From positions 62,001 to 126,000 of the forward strand of contig CANNCA010000001.1 in assembly GCA_947503005.1 (NCBI GenBank): a stretch of DNA of 64,000 nucleotides, given 5' to 3'. Positions 25,577 to 34,952 of this stretch are shown here, piece by piece. Numbering within the stretch: the stretch's first letter is position 1; the number at the start of each line of letters is the position of its first letter. Made by a program: the position numbers and the translations under genes. Source of the stretch: an uncultured Flavobacteriaceae bacterium. GTDB lineage: Bacteria; Bacteroidota; Bacteroidia; Flavobacteriales; Flavobacteriaceae. Under the pieces are notes generated by a model. That model was not told the DNA's origin. It ran no database searches and saw only the letters and a list, made by a program, of their open reading frames with translations.

Positions 25577-27676
25577 TTAGGAACTGTTTTTGGCCTTGAA
25601 AACGATACAATAGGTAAGAAATAATTGTAAAAACCCTTTGAGGTTTTCTTCAAAAACCGCATCTTCAATAAATTCGTCATAGTCTCCGATAAACCGATTC
25701 ATTTCTTCTTTTATCTCATTACTGGAAATGGTGCCTTTGATATCCAAAATTTGGTTGCTCACACCGTAGTCATGTACAATTTCCAAAGTCGGATGCATAT
25801 GTAATTTAACCAATAAATCACTAACGTCAATATTCGTTTCCAACTCTATACGGAGCGCTAATTTCAGTTCTTGTCCATTGCCAACATCGGCAATATCATC
25901 AATGGCGTAATACGCTATCTTAACATCGGCGAAGGGTGCCTGCGAACTAATGTACTTGGCACTATCTTCTTCCCTTAGTTTAAGCTGATTCAAGACTTTT
26001 TCCTTGGTATAGTCACGCTTCGCCACATCACGACTTATTTTCCAATGCAGGCGTAAGTTTTGCTCGGGTTCTACAAATATTTTCAAATCGAAAAGATTTC
26101 GCTTTGCGGAAATGTAAAAAGGATGCAATCCTTCAAATACGAGAATCTTATTGGGATATACCTTAGCAGGCGCGGTAAACTTACCTGTACCATGATCATA
26201 AAACCTTCGTAAAACCTTCTTGCCGTCCTTCAGGGTTTTTAATTGCCGTATATCTTCGTGTAAATGGTTTGCCTTTGGTGACAAATGCGTGACTTCTTCC
26301 CATTTATCGTGGCCCCGCTCCCATCTGTGCATATCATCACCTCTTATGATGGTCATGTTGTGCCCTCCAAAGAGATCTGTGAGTAATCCGGTCAATGTAG
26401 ATTTGCCCACTCCTGAATCTCCGCCAATACCCACTAAAAATGGTTTGTTTTTTATTTTTTTAACCAAGTTCTTTTTGATGCCCCATTTGTAGATCCAATA
26501 CACATTGAGAAGCAAGCAAGTTTGCAAAAAAGTCAAGGCCAAACTCGCTGCAACATCGGGCGATACCCACTGATTTTCTTCTAAAAAGCTATAAAAAGTG
26601 AAGTTACTTTCACTGAAAAGGAATACTGAAAAATAATCCGAATCTACCGTAAGAGCGAAATAAATAAAGAATGCCAACTGCAAAATCAGTATAGGTAGCA
26701 ATGAGAATTTATTTTCACGAATAGCGAAATAGACGAAAAACGGAAGGATCCAAAAATACCAACCGGGTTGTGGCGGAATAAAAATCAAGAGTACAGAAAA
26801 CGAAAAGCCAATGAATATCAGAAACAAGTCTTTGCTTATCCGCTTAAACCGTGTAGCCGTTGCCAATAAAATAAGATAGATTGCGGGAATGATATAGTAA
26901 TTTAATGACCCTATCATGGAAAAACTGGCATTCCAAATTTTCGGTTGTTCTCTATTGGCATATACCATTTTAAGAAATGAATCACTATCTAAATACGGCA
27001 GGTTCATTGCAAGAAAAACGAGTAACGTCATGAATGCCGGCACTGCCAGCTTTGCCAATTTATTTTCGTTGTTGTTTTTCCATACAAAAAGAATGTAGAA
27101 CGGAATCACCAATAAAAGATTGGTCTTGGCGGCAATGCCCAGGCCCAAAATCAATGCTGAAAGAATATACTTTTTCTTGAAAAGAAAATAGGAAGAGGCC
27201 AAAAGAAAAGCAATGGGAACAACGTCAAGCTGCCCGTGGATATAAGTGATATAAATCAAGACGGGCGACAACCAATAAAATCTTAACAACATGGCCGACT
27301 TGCCTTGGAGCAATCTACTTAAAACAAGTAAAATGCCAATGTCAGCTAAAAGCAGCGGTATTCTTATCAAAAATGGAGTCAAGTTTGCCGCAAAGCCTCC
27401 TAGAAACCCCAAAAAATAGAGCATGAACGGAGGGTAGGGAAATGCATCTGCAGCCCCCGCATTATAAAAGAACTCATAAGGATTATCAAAGCCCGATTTG
27501 AAAAAATAAGTCACAAAAGGTATAAAGGCCTCTTTCAAAAATTTACCCGCAAAAAGAAAGGACAGGATTACTTTTATGACAAGTCCAATCCAGAAGACAC
27601 GATTTCTTAATATCTCAAGTTTAAAGACTCCCTTTTTGTCTTTTAGTAAAAAGTAAGAACTATTATTTAAAGCCAT
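25577..27676 (-). CDS. Fusion: GT-C membrane transferase plus uridine-kinase-like domain
   Basis: This 699-residue protein has two parts. Residues ~25-400 hold ten or more membrane helices with FPYPPFMLYFLG and YIHGQLDVVPIAFLLAS, patterns of GT87/PIG-M-like GT-C transferases. Residues ~410-640 form a P-loop kinase of the uridine kinase/phosphoribulokinase family: GDSGVGKS at 419-426, RGDDMHRWERG, FEGLHPF, and a lid RDVAKRDYTKEKV. The kinase would face the cytoplasm. No break or frameshift is visible at the junction. It overlaps the GDPD-like gene by 10 bp and abuts the GT-C gene. The substrate is unknown; a polyol or sugar is as likely as uridine. Confidence 0.78.
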   Translation of the reverse strand: MALNNSSYFLLKDKKGVFKLEILRNRVFWIGLVIKVILSFLFAGKFLKEAFIPFVTYFFKSGFDNPYEFFYNAGAADAFPYPPFMLYFLGFLGGFAANLTPFLIRIPLLLADIGILLVLSRLLQGKSAMLLRFYWLSPVLIYITYIHGQLDVVPIAFLLASSYFLFKKKYILSALILGLGIAAKTNLLLVIPFYILFVWKNNNENKLAKLAVPAFMTLLVFLAMNLPYLDSDSFLKMVYANREQPKIWNASFSMIGSLNYYIIPAIYLILLATATRFKRISKDLFLIFIGFSFSVLLIFIPPQPGWYFWILPFFVYFAIRENKFSLLPILILQLAFFIYFALTVDSDYFSVFLFSESNFTFYSFLEENQWVSPDVAASLALTFLQTCLLLNVYWIYKWGIKKNLVKKIKNKPFLVGIGGDSGVGKSTLTGLLTDLFGGHNMTIIRGDDMHRWERGHDKWEEVTHLSPKANHLHEDIRQLKTLKDGKKVLRRFYDHGTGKFTAPAKVYPNKILVFEGLHPFYISAKRNLFDLKIFVEPEQNLRLHWKISRDVAKRDYTKEKVLNQLKLREEDSAKYISSQAPFADVKIAYYAIDDIADVGNGQELKLALRIELETNIDVSDLLVKLHMHPTLEIVHDYGVSNQILDIKGTISSNEIKEEMNRFIGDYDEFIEDAVFEENLKGFLQLFLTYCIVFKAKNSS

Positions 27677-28257
27677 CTCGAAACATTATAGTGTTTGGTG
27701 CATATGGCGTCGAATACAATCTCTTGCGCTGCTAAATAGGTTTTGTAGTTTTCGATATCTTCGTCACGGCCTTGTAATTCAGGTGAAACCAGACATAGCT
27801 TGTAGTCCATTTTCTTCAATTGCAAAAACAATTCTCGATCAATGGGCAACTTGGTAAAACAATCGACCCACACCCATTCTACCCGACCTTGCATGATTTT
27901 CAAGGTGTCTAAGCCTTCAAACTCTGAGTAACGCAATGCCACTTTACGCTCCCCACCTTTGACCAAAGTATGAATCATTGGGAAGGAGGAGTCTAAAAAG
28001 AAATAGTTGTTAATACCATACTTCTTTATCAGTTCCAATACTTTGAATTCAATGCGCTCACTTTTGATATTCAAAATCATTGTGCCGTGCCTATACTGTT
28101 TTAGATATGCTTCGAAGTCTTCGCCGGGGATAAAGGGGTCATGTGCAATATATACCGTGCCATCAAGAGCGTCTCTAAGGTCGATTTCCACACCATATTC
28201 CTTGGGTAGGCCTTCGAGCCCTGCAACCGTATTGATGCGATGTGCGATAAATTCCAT
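27667..28257 (-). CDS. GDPD-like (glycerophosphodiester phosphodiesterase fold) protein
   Basis: This 196-residue protein is shorter than full GDPDs (~250). It keeps the metal/catalytic pattern: His6-Arg7 (IAHR), Glu24 and Asp26 (VEIDLRD), His39-Asp40 (YIAHD) and Lys65 (NIKSE). No signal peptide is present, so it acts in the cytoplasm. Its position between a GT2 gene (1 bp) and the kinase fusion (10-bp overlap) points to a role with a phosphodiester- or phosphate-linked intermediate of the polysaccharide, not general lipid breakdown. That is an inference. Confidence 0.75.
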   Translation of the reverse strand: MEFIAHRINTVAGLEGLPKEYGVEIDLRDALDGTVYIAHDPFIPGEDFEAYLKQYRHGTMILNIKSERIEFKVLELIKKYGINNYFFLDSSFPMIHTLVKGGERKVALRYSEFEGLDTLKIMQGRVEWVWVDCFTKLPIDRELFLQLKKMDYKLCLVSPELQGRDEDIENYKTYLAAQEIVFDAICTKHYNVSRWL

Positions 28258-28258
28258 A

Positions 28259-28960
28259 TTATTTTAAGTTCTTCTTCAGTTTTGCGCTAAAGTCCAGCGT
28301 TCTTTTGATGAATTTCTTCTTTGCTGCAAAACCCGTATTCCAACTTGAGGTACCGTGAATGCGTTCCGGGAACAATACATCGAACCGAATCACCTTCAGT
28401 TTTTGCTTCTTTGCCATATAGAGCGCATACAGGTCTAAAGCAAAATCATGAGGGGGATTCTTCCAACTAGCAAAGAAGTCGCGATGGAAAATATTCGGTT
28501 GTGCATTGATGTCATGCAATTTCACCCCCATGTAAATGGTTTCGAAAAAACTCATTCCCGAAGTAAAAAACTGATCAAAAAATGGTCTGCCCTTGCGGTC
28601 ACCCTTGACATATATATTTTGTTCATCAGGTTCTTTTTCGATAATTTCAAGTGCCTTGATCACATCACTTGGATCTGTTTGCATATCTGCATGTGTCCAT
28701 CCGATAAACTTGCCTTTCGCATCTTCAAGACCGGATAAAATTCCAAAACCATAACCTTTGTTCTCAGGAACATCAACCAAGCGGGCAAAGGTATATTTGG
28801 GCACTAAATCTCCGAAAACGGCCTTGGAATCATCAGTCGAGCCATTATTTACCAATACCACCTCAACATCATCTCGATGGATTACCTTTTCAAAACTCGA
28901 AAGAATTAGTGGTATGTTCTTCGCTTCATTGTAACAAGGAACCACTATGGACAATTTCAT
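28259..28960 (-). CDS. Glycosyltransferase family 2 (dolichyl-phosphate-mannose-synthase-like)
   Basis: This 233-residue protein begins KLSIVVPCYNEAKNIPLIL and has the nucleotide-binding NNGSTDDS and the acidic HADMQTDP in place of the usual DxDxQ. The pattern is close to DPM1-type enzymes, which charge a polyprenyl phosphate with a single sugar for GT-C transferases. That fits the two GT-C proteins encoded downstream and supports a lipid-linked donor route (inference). Confidence 0.85.
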   Translation of the reverse strand: MKLSIVVPCYNEAKNIPLILSSFEKVIHRDDVEVVLVNNGSTDDSKAVFGDLVPKYTFARLVDVPENKGYGFGILSGLEDAKGKFIGWTHADMQTDPSDVIKALEIIEKEPDEQNIYVKGDRKGRPFFDQFFTSGMSFFETIYMGVKLHDINAQPNIFHRDFFASWKNPPHDFALDLYALYMAKKQKLKVIRFDVLFPERIHGTSSWNTGFAAKKKFIKRTLDFSAKLKKNLK

Positions 28961-29024
28961 TTGTTTATCATCTTGATTTATACCTTTAAAAACAATCTCT
29001 TCATATTACAACTTCTACTATTGA

Positions 29025-29738
29025 CTATCGGTGCAGCACGACTACAATACCACCCATACCGTAATCAAGAATTTTTCTGTATTTAAATTCCGTTTCGCTT
29101 AAAAACTCATTGAATGCCAAGGTGACGCCCTTTTTTGGGTCGCCATTGTAGCTGTAAAAATCATCTAAGATAATATGGGTGCCACTTTTGACATTGTTCT
29201 TGATAAATTCAAAAGCACATTTTGAAGAGGAATACGTATCCGAATCAATGAATGCTATTCGTATATTTTCAATGCCGTATTTTGATGGGCCTTCCTTTAA
29301 GCTTTCCTCGAAATAACCCTTAACCAGTTGACATCCTGCTCCCCAATTTTTTAAAGTTCTTTCCGCTCTTTTCTTAACTTTTTCATAACTCGTAGCAAAA
29401 TTTTGATCCACGTAAAAAGGGTGTTTATCGTCCTCATCCAATTCGCCAAAACCTTCAAAAGAATCAAAACCTAAGAATTTTGTCTCCTTTTGAAAGGGAT
29501 TGAATTTTTCCATTTTCTTGAAACACTTGATGGAATGACAAAATGAAGACCCCGTATAAACGCCAAACTCCAAATAATCTCCTTTTTGATGTTCCAAAGA
29601 GTTTAAATACACCGTTTTCTTTATAGCGACATATTTTTCAATGTTGTGAATCACGGCAGGGTTGACGGAACTTATAAAACTTGATGCCCAGTTTTGTAAA
29701 AATTCCATTTTCCCGAGTATTCCGAATTTTGATGCCAT
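29025..29738 (-). CDS. TylF/MycF-type methyltransferase
   Basis: This 237-residue SAM-dependent O-methyltransferase-like protein has the SAM-binding YLEFGVYTGSS, FLGFDSFEGFGEL, the metal-site-like IAFIDSDTYSS and ILDDFYSY. TylF-family enzymes methylate sugar hydroxyls in natural products; in capsule clusters they modify sugars or substituents. It is 82 bp downstream of the double nucleotidyltransferase gene. Substrate unknown. Confidence 0.82.
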   Translation of the reverse strand: MASKFGILGKMEFLQNWASSFISSVNPAVIHNIEKYVAIKKTVYLNSLEHQKGDYLEFGVYTGSSFCHSIKCFKKMEKFNPFQKETKFLGFDSFEGFGELDEDDKHPFYVDQNFATSYEKVKKRAERTLKNWGAGCQLVKGYFEESLKEGPSKYGIENIRIAFIDSDTYSSSKCAFEFIKNNVKSGTHIILDDFYSYNGDPKKGVTLAFNEFLSETEFKYRKILDYGMGGIVVVLHR

Positions 29739-29820
29739 GTTTGTATCGCCTTTTAGTCTAGTTAGTATTTGTTCTTATGCTGTCTTGGTTAGAATCCTTT
29801 TATAGCTTTCTCTTAAGTTT

Positions 29821-31470
29821 TTACCGCCATTCTTGTTGAAACGAGCCATACTTTTTATCAAGTTCATCTAATTCATCACGATTTACAGTGATGTCTTTTT
29901 CTAAAAGGTATGGATGCCATTCCGCTTTATGAAAAAAGCTTTGCCAATAGGTAAAGGTTCGATGGTCATTAGGTGTGCCCCACCCTATATAATGATCGAT
30001 TTCGAACACTTTTACATTCAGGTTCATTTCGACCAATTCATTCAGGCAACTATCTACATAGAATTCTCCGTTTACCCTTATATTTTTCTTGTACAGTCTA
30101 CTCAAAGCCTCTAAAAAATAGCTGGTCTTCCTAAAATAGAAAGTGCCCACTATAGCATGGTCTTTTCGGGGAGTATCACTAATGGCTTTTTTTACGCTTA
30201 CCCCTGTCACCGTATTTTTGTCATCTGTTTTGATCCATCCGTACATTTCAGGATTTCGTTCACTGCTCGGGTGGTTTCTAAAAGACCAAGCGATGGCATC
30301 TACATTGGTGTCATTTAGCAAGGCTTCGTACTTTTCTTTGCTGTACAACATACCATTATCACAAGCGGCTATCAATAAAGGGCTGTCGGTGTTTTCACCT
30401 TCTAGACCAACCTCACAAGTACAGGCTTGGCCTTCGGTGGTTTTGTTCAACGACACTATTTTACTTTCAGGATACTCGCTTTTTATGGATTTTTCAAGAG
30501 GATACTCCGAAAGGTGCTCCTCCAAACAAACAAAAATATTTCTGGGTGCTTTTGGTAAATAATTCGCTGCTTGAACGATCATTGGTTTCCCCGAGACCGA
30601 AATCAAAGGTTTAGGGTCAACATAGCCCTCTTTGGAAAAACGACTGCCAAGTCCTGCCAGTGGGATCAGGTTGATGCCATTGGACTTATGGATATCGGTA
30701 TTTGGCACCTCTTTACAGACTGCCTTGAAATATGCTGAAAATCCATTGTATTCTTCAACATCTTGTGGCGTACCCCATTGCAGCATGTGTTGTACTTCAT
30801 AGATGGAAACTTTGAGTCCGTCATTGACCAAAAGATTATAAATCAAGCTGACATAAAACTCCCCGTTGAGATTAATGTCATGGTCCATTAATTCTTTGAA
30901 ATACTTCTTTACATAAGCTCCTTTTTTGAAATAATAGGTGCCTATGGAAGCATACTCTTGCATTCGATTATTTGTAAAAGGTTCTTTCTCTTTGATTTCG
31001 AGCATCCACTGCTTTTCATCTCTCATAAAAGCATAATTGGTCGTACCCAGCATGTGCGGATGAAAACCTTTATAGGCAGGTACGGCACCATCGGCATCTC
31101 GCGAGCGCGTATGGGCCAAAAAATCGGCATAATCCCAATAGCACGAAAAATCACAATAGTTTATAATGACCTCCTCATCGTTTTCAATAAGATTTTCCAC
31201 ATAATGCACTGCATAAACAGGCCCTTTCTTGTGAGGTGGAATCTCGACGATTTTACCTTTGGGGGCAATTTTTTGCAACATAGCCTTCATATTAGTCTCT
31301 TTGAGATGCTTGCTGTTGCATATAAAAATAAAATCTTCCTCCGTCGGAAACATTTTTACCACATGTTCGATGATAGGTATACCGTCTATTTCTATCAGCG
31401 GTTTCGGAGTTTGGTAACCGGCCTGTATAAAACGGTTGCCCATACCTGACATTGGTATTACTATCTTCAT
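29821..31470 (-). CDS. Tandem double nucleotidyltransferase
   Basis: This 549-residue protein consists of two homologous NTP-transferase domains. Domain 1 (about 1-250): GMGNRF at 9-14, PKP at 22-24, catalytic-type Asp107, GEFYV at 203-207, WGTP at 232-235. Domain 2 (about 266-515): GLGSRF at 273-278, PKP at 286-288, Asp371, GEFYV at 468-472, WGTP at 497-500. Both keep the NTP-binding glycine loop and Lys-Pro motif, so both may be active. The family activates sugar or polyol phosphates as NDP derivatives. It lies 3 bp downstream of the next membrane-protein gene. Substrates unknown. Confidence 0.82.
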   Translation of the reverse strand: MKIVIPMSGMGNRFIQAGYQTPKPLIEIDGIPIIEHVVKMFPTEEDFIFICNSKHLKETNMKAMLQKIAPKGKIVEIPPHKKGPVYAVHYVENLIENDEEVIINYCDFSCYWDYADFLAHTRSRDADGAVPAYKGFHPHMLGTTNYAFMRDEKQWMLEIKEKEPFTNNRMQEYASIGTYYFKKGAYVKKYFKELMDHDINLNGEFYVSLIYNLLVNDGLKVSIYEVQHMLQWGTPQDVEEYNGFSAYFKAVCKEVPNTDIHKSNGINLIPLAGLGSRFSKEGYVDPKPLISVSGKPMIVQAANYLPKAPRNIFVCLEEHLSEYPLEKSIKSEYPESKIVSLNKTTEGQACTCEVGLEGENTDSPLLIAACDNGMLYSKEKYEALLNDTNVDAIAWSFRNHPSSERNPEMYGWIKTDDKNTVTGVSVKKAISDTPRKDHAIVGTFYFRKTSYFLEALSRLYKKNIRVNGEFYVDSCLNELVEMNLNVKVFEIDHYIGWGTPNDHRTFTYWQSFFHKAEWHPYLLEKDITVNRDELDELDKKYGSFQQEWR

Positions 31471-31473
31471 ATC

Positions 31474-33048
31474 TTATTCGCTAAGGCTTTTTATACTGTA
31501 CAAACTGTGTCTGTTATTCTTCCAAACAGGAGTGTTATTGGCAAATTCGGAATCAAACCCATTTTCAATCAAAATATAATCCAATTGGTATTTTTTTGAT
31601 ATTTCGATGAAGTCCTTTGGTTGTAACTCCCTGTAAAAGTCTATTCCGTTGGTATCATTTTGAAATGACCCATATATTGATTTGCGCCGTTCAGCATATT
31701 CAACGCTAAACTTTTCGGTAAATGGAAACTCATCACTTATAAATACCCCTCTTCGGCCAATAATTCGCATATCGGTATTCAAAGTTCGTGAATAGGTGCT
31801 AAAAATAGCTTCTTTTGGGGTGCGCTGCACAAAATCATAATAGTCCTTTCGATTGTTGTAATGGACTTCCCTTGGGTTATCCATAAATACAATTCCTACA
31901 AAAATTAGATTTATTATTAGAATAGCGAAATTTTTCACAGGAAGACTTGGAAAAACCAGCGCCTGCTCCTTTTTAATATGGTCTGCCAATAAAAGGGCCC
32001 ACAAAACCACCAACATCCAGTAACCGAAAGTCGTAAATCTAGAAACCCCCAAATAGGCAATTAGCTTAACCGGAATCACATCAATGAAAACGTACTGAAC
32101 TGCAATGGCACCGGAATAAGAAACCCAAGTGCAGAGTGCTAAAAGCCACAATATTTTTCTTTTACGCCGTAAACCGTAAAGGAACGGTATAATAAATAGC
32201 AGGTTCATCAGCACAAAAAATATCTCCCAATCCCCCTTAAGATTTCTAAAGTCAGGTACGCTATAATGCCAGGGGTGCCTTTCTTTCACATAAATATCGA
32301 TAAATTCCGATGTCGGTAGGGACTGTTCTGAAGCGAATACCAACTTTACAAGCACTACCGCCAAAAGCGTGCTTACCAGTATGGGTAGGAATGCCTTAAC
32401 CTCTTTTTTGAACTCCGGTATTAAAAAAAGGGCATAAAATAGCATACCGAACAATCCCATGGCCGGATGTACCACGGCCGCCAGAAAGAAAAAGGGCAGA
32501 TACCTTATTTTATTCCGTTTGGCCTCCTTTAGAAGTATGCCCACAAGACACAACGTAATAGAAACATTGTGGGCACTTAAGCCCAGATAATACGCCAACC
32601 ATGATGCGACCGAAAAATACGGCCTGTATTCTTTTAGAAAGACCATCAGCACCAGACAAATCAATACGAATGGTGCTAACCTGTTTAGGGCCTTTACACT
32701 GACATATCTACGCAATAGCACCACCAGTACCTTAAAATATAAGATGGGCATCAAGATTACCCATAGTAGTTTCAAAATATAGAGTATCGTGTACCAATGC
32801 AATGTCGTAATCCGGGAAAGTGCTACGACAAAATACCCATAAACCCATCTCGGGTTCTTTGCTACGGTGGTATTGGTAAAGAAATCATTGGTTAAAAAAT
32901 TCGCATCGAAAACCCTTTCAAAAAAGGGCATCATATCTTGCTCGCCCCATGTATACGCCGTAGGCTCCATCATAAACCCTAAGAACCCAAAAAGGGCCGC
33001 AATGGCCAGATAGGAATAGTTTCTTGAAGGATCCAGCTTGGTAGTCAT
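31474..33048 (-). CDS. Multi-pass membrane protein, GT-C/DUF6798-like
   Basis: This 524-residue protein has about ten to twelve membrane helices and a soluble C-terminal domain of ~100 residues. The N-terminal loop contains TYTWGEQDMMPFFERVF and NDFFTN, which resembles DUF6798-type proteins. It may be another periplasmic transferase or a polymer-modifying enzyme. Assignment beyond membrane protein of a polysaccharide locus is uncertain. Confidence 0.6.
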   Translation of the reverse strand: MTTKLDPSRNYSYLAIAALFGFLGFMMEPTAYTWGEQDMMPFFERVFDANFLTNDFFTNTTVAKNPRWVYGYFVVALSRITTLHWYTILYILKLLWVILMPILYFKVLVVLLRRYVSVKALNRLAPFVLICLVLMVFLKEYRPYFSVASWLAYYLGLSAHNVSITLCLVGILLKEAKRNKIRYLPFFFLAAVVHPAMGLFGMLFYALFLIPEFKKEVKAFLPILVSTLLAVVLVKLVFASEQSLPTSEFIDIYVKERHPWHYSVPDFRNLKGDWEIFFVLMNLLFIIPFLYGLRRKRKILWLLALCTWVSYSGAIAVQYVFIDVIPVKLIAYLGVSRFTTFGYWMLVVLWALLLADHIKKEQALVFPSLPVKNFAILIINLIFVGIVFMDNPREVHYNNRKDYYDFVQRTPKEAIFSTYSRTLNTDMRIIGRRGVFISDEFPFTEKFSVEYAERRKSIYGSFQNDTNGIDFYRELQPKDFIEISKKYQLDYILIENGFDSEFANNTPVWKNNRHSLYSIKSLSE

Positions 33049-33100
33049 TGTTTCGTCAAGTTCTTTTGTTACGCAATCAACAAAAGATTTGGGCTTGATA

Positions 33101-34177
33101 TTATAGTTTTTGCCTGTATTTTTCGGCTTCCCAGTTACCTAAGTAGCTGATTTCACTATCTTCCAAAAATTGTAAATCAGATTCAAGGGTATTTGCAATC
33201 AGAAGATTATTTTTAAATACATCTTCTATCATTTTGGCTTTCTTCAAATCTGCCGCCATGATGTATATCAACCCATTATATCGTATAACCTTGGGAGCAT
33301 CAAAATAGTGTTCTTGATACTTGCGAAAAACTTCGGACTTTAATTCGTCTGCATTGCATATAGTATACCCGCAGAATACATACCCATCAGGAGAAAAGGG
33401 TTTTTTCAACTGATCCGCATTTATCTGATTCAAAAGTTTAGTAATCGTTGCATCTTCGGATAGGTAGGCGATATCATCTCGATTGAAAGTTTTGTTATAA
33501 CAATTTGAAATATTGGTCGTATCGCGATATCGCGAAAAATCCACCCCCGCTTTTTTCTCGGCAGCCACAACCACTTTTTCATTAAACGCCTCAATATCAT
33601 CATAGTTATTAGAGCTAATAATCAACCCATGGTTCTGCAGAAAAATTACATTTGGGAGACGACCAAAGGTACTTTCGTAGTGCTCCATTTGCTTTTTCAA
33701 TTCTAGGGCAAGCTCAATGCCTGGGGTTTCGTATTTCACGCAGAGGGCTTTATCATCCAGCTCCTCCATTTTTTGCAACCAGTTTTTATGCGAAGTGAAC
33801 ATATTCACTGAAATGGAATGCACATGCAGCGTATACTTGTACAGCAAGGCATGTAAATACGTTTCTATCGACGGCCGTGGGCCATCGGATATCTTTGCCA
33901 ATTGTAGTTTTTTTGATGCGGTAGCATCCTTGTCTTTTTTATCTGATATGTTCAGCACCTCATCATCATCTAGAATCGCCGTTACTTTAGCTGTTTCTAC
34001 AATTGTATGTCCCGTATTTTGGGTTAATTCGGAGAGGAGATAACCCGATGCTTTGATATACATCTGGTTTCCAAATTTTACGGAAGTATTGCCTCCACCA
34101 GCTTGAACCAGGTCAAAACGCTGTCCGGCATATTTTGACATTTTTATCAAAGCATCAAGGGCTTCTTTATTTTCCAT
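33101..34177 (-). CDS. Class II aldolase/adducin family protein with C-terminal extension
   Basis: The first ~230 residues form a class II aldolase fold: GGGNTS at 27-32 (phosphate loop), Glu105 in SIETYLHALLY, zinc ligands His118 and His120 (HVHS) and His183 (QNHGL). Family members cleave or form aldol bonds of phosphorylated sugars, epimerise pentulose phosphates or decarboxylate tetronate phosphates. The remaining ~125 residues are an extension not found in short FucA-type enzymes. The start overlaps the HAD gene by 11 bp, indicating coupled translation and a shared pathway. The exact reaction is unknown. Confidence 0.82.
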   Translation of the reverse strand: MENKEALDALIKMSKYAGQRFDLVQAGGGNTSVKFGNQMYIKASGYLLSELTQNTGHTIVETAKVTAILDDDEVLNISDKKDKDATASKKLQLAKISDGPRPSIETYLHALLYKYTLHVHSISVNMFTSHKNWLQKMEELDDKALCVKYETPGIELALELKKQMEHYESTFGRLPNVIFLQNHGLIISSNNYDDIEAFNEKVVVAAEKKAGVDFSRYRDTTNISNCYNKTFNRDDIAYLSEDATITKLLNQINADQLKKPFSPDGYVFCGYTICNADELKSEVFRKYQEHYFDAPKVIRYNGLIYIMAADLKKAKMIEDVFKNNLLIANTLESDLQFLEDSEISYLGNWEAEKYRQKL

Positions 34178-34856
34178 CGCTTAGGATATTTTCGAATCGG
34201 GAAACCTCCCGTATATTTTCTGTGAGCAACTGCGCTTCCTTTTTATGATTGATCCAAATACTCGGTATGCCCATGGCATTTGCTCCGACAATATCCTTGC
34301 ACCAGCTATCGCCTATCATGAGTGCCTCGGAAGCCTCACAATCGAGTTTTTGAAGTGCTTTGGTAAACATCGCAGCATCCGGTTTTTCAATCCCTACCTC
34401 TTCACTGGTCACTAAAAAATCTACATATTTAGCAAGGCCTAGTTCTTCGATTTTTCGAAATTGTATATGGGCCGTTAAATCGGTGAGGATGCATATTTTG
34501 CCCTCTTTCGTTCTATGCTTTTCCAAATAGTCAATAACCCCTTCAAAAAGTGTCATGTTTTTCAAAAACGTACCCCAATACAGTTCGTAGAACTCCAAAG
34601 CATAGTGCATGCTATTTATAGCATTGTATTCCAACATTTTCTGTAAATACAAAAGCCTATTGTGCGATGCGGCCCTTTTTGGTAAATCTAGGTGGGTGTT
34701 TTTTCTGGCCTTGTCAAAACTCTGCTGCGCACGTTCTGCGGAGATATTGAACGTAACAGAAAAGCGTTCCAACATTGTTGACAAGGCTATTTTATGCGGG
34801 GTGTCATAGCCGTACAGCGTATTATCAAGGTCAAGGATAAGGTTTTTTGCGGTCAT
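34167..34856 (-). CDS. HAD-family hydrolase (probable sugar-phosphate phosphatase)
   Basis: This 229-residue protein has motif I DLDNT with Asp9 and Asp11, a helical cap (about 20-95), motif II ILTDLT, a Lys in VGIEKPD and motif IV IGDSWCKDIVGA. All catalytic residues of a HAD phosphatase are present. It precedes the class II aldolase and overlaps it by 11 bp. It probably removes a phosphate from an intermediate of the same route. A promoter box lies just upstream, so it may head a sub-operon. Confidence 0.85.
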   Translation of the reverse strand: MTAKNLILDLDNTLYGYDTPHKIALSTMLERFSVTFNISAERAQQSFDKARKNTHLDLPKRAASHNRLLYLQKMLEYNAINSMHYALEFYELYWGTFLKNMTLFEGVIDYLEKHRTKEGKICILTDLTAHIQFRKIEELGLAKYVDFLVTSEEVGIEKPDAAMFTKALQKLDCEASEALMIGDSWCKDIVGANAMGIPSIWINHKKEAQLLTENIREVSRFENILSDGK

Positions 34857-34876
34857 TGCTATCAGTTGGACTGTAC

Positions 34877-34884
34877 CAAAGATA
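34877..34884 (-). promoter_or_regulatory. -7 promoter box (TATCTTTG) for the HAD-aldolase sub-operon
   Basis: An exact TAnnTTTG match on the minus strand, about 20 bp before the HAD start, in the 96-bp gap after the GT4 gene. The -33 element is weak. It suggests an internal promoter for the substituent cassette. Confidence 0.45.
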
Positions 34885-34952
34885 AGATCTTAAGGGTATT
34901 AGTATGTACTCTTAATACTAAAAATGGTCTCAAGCTCACACAACTAAAATTG

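Noticed and set aside
25577-27676. Frameshift or misassembly between the GT-C and kinase halves
   Set aside because: The frame is continuous over the join, with a plausible basic linker (about residues 400-411), and both neighbours are tightly packed.
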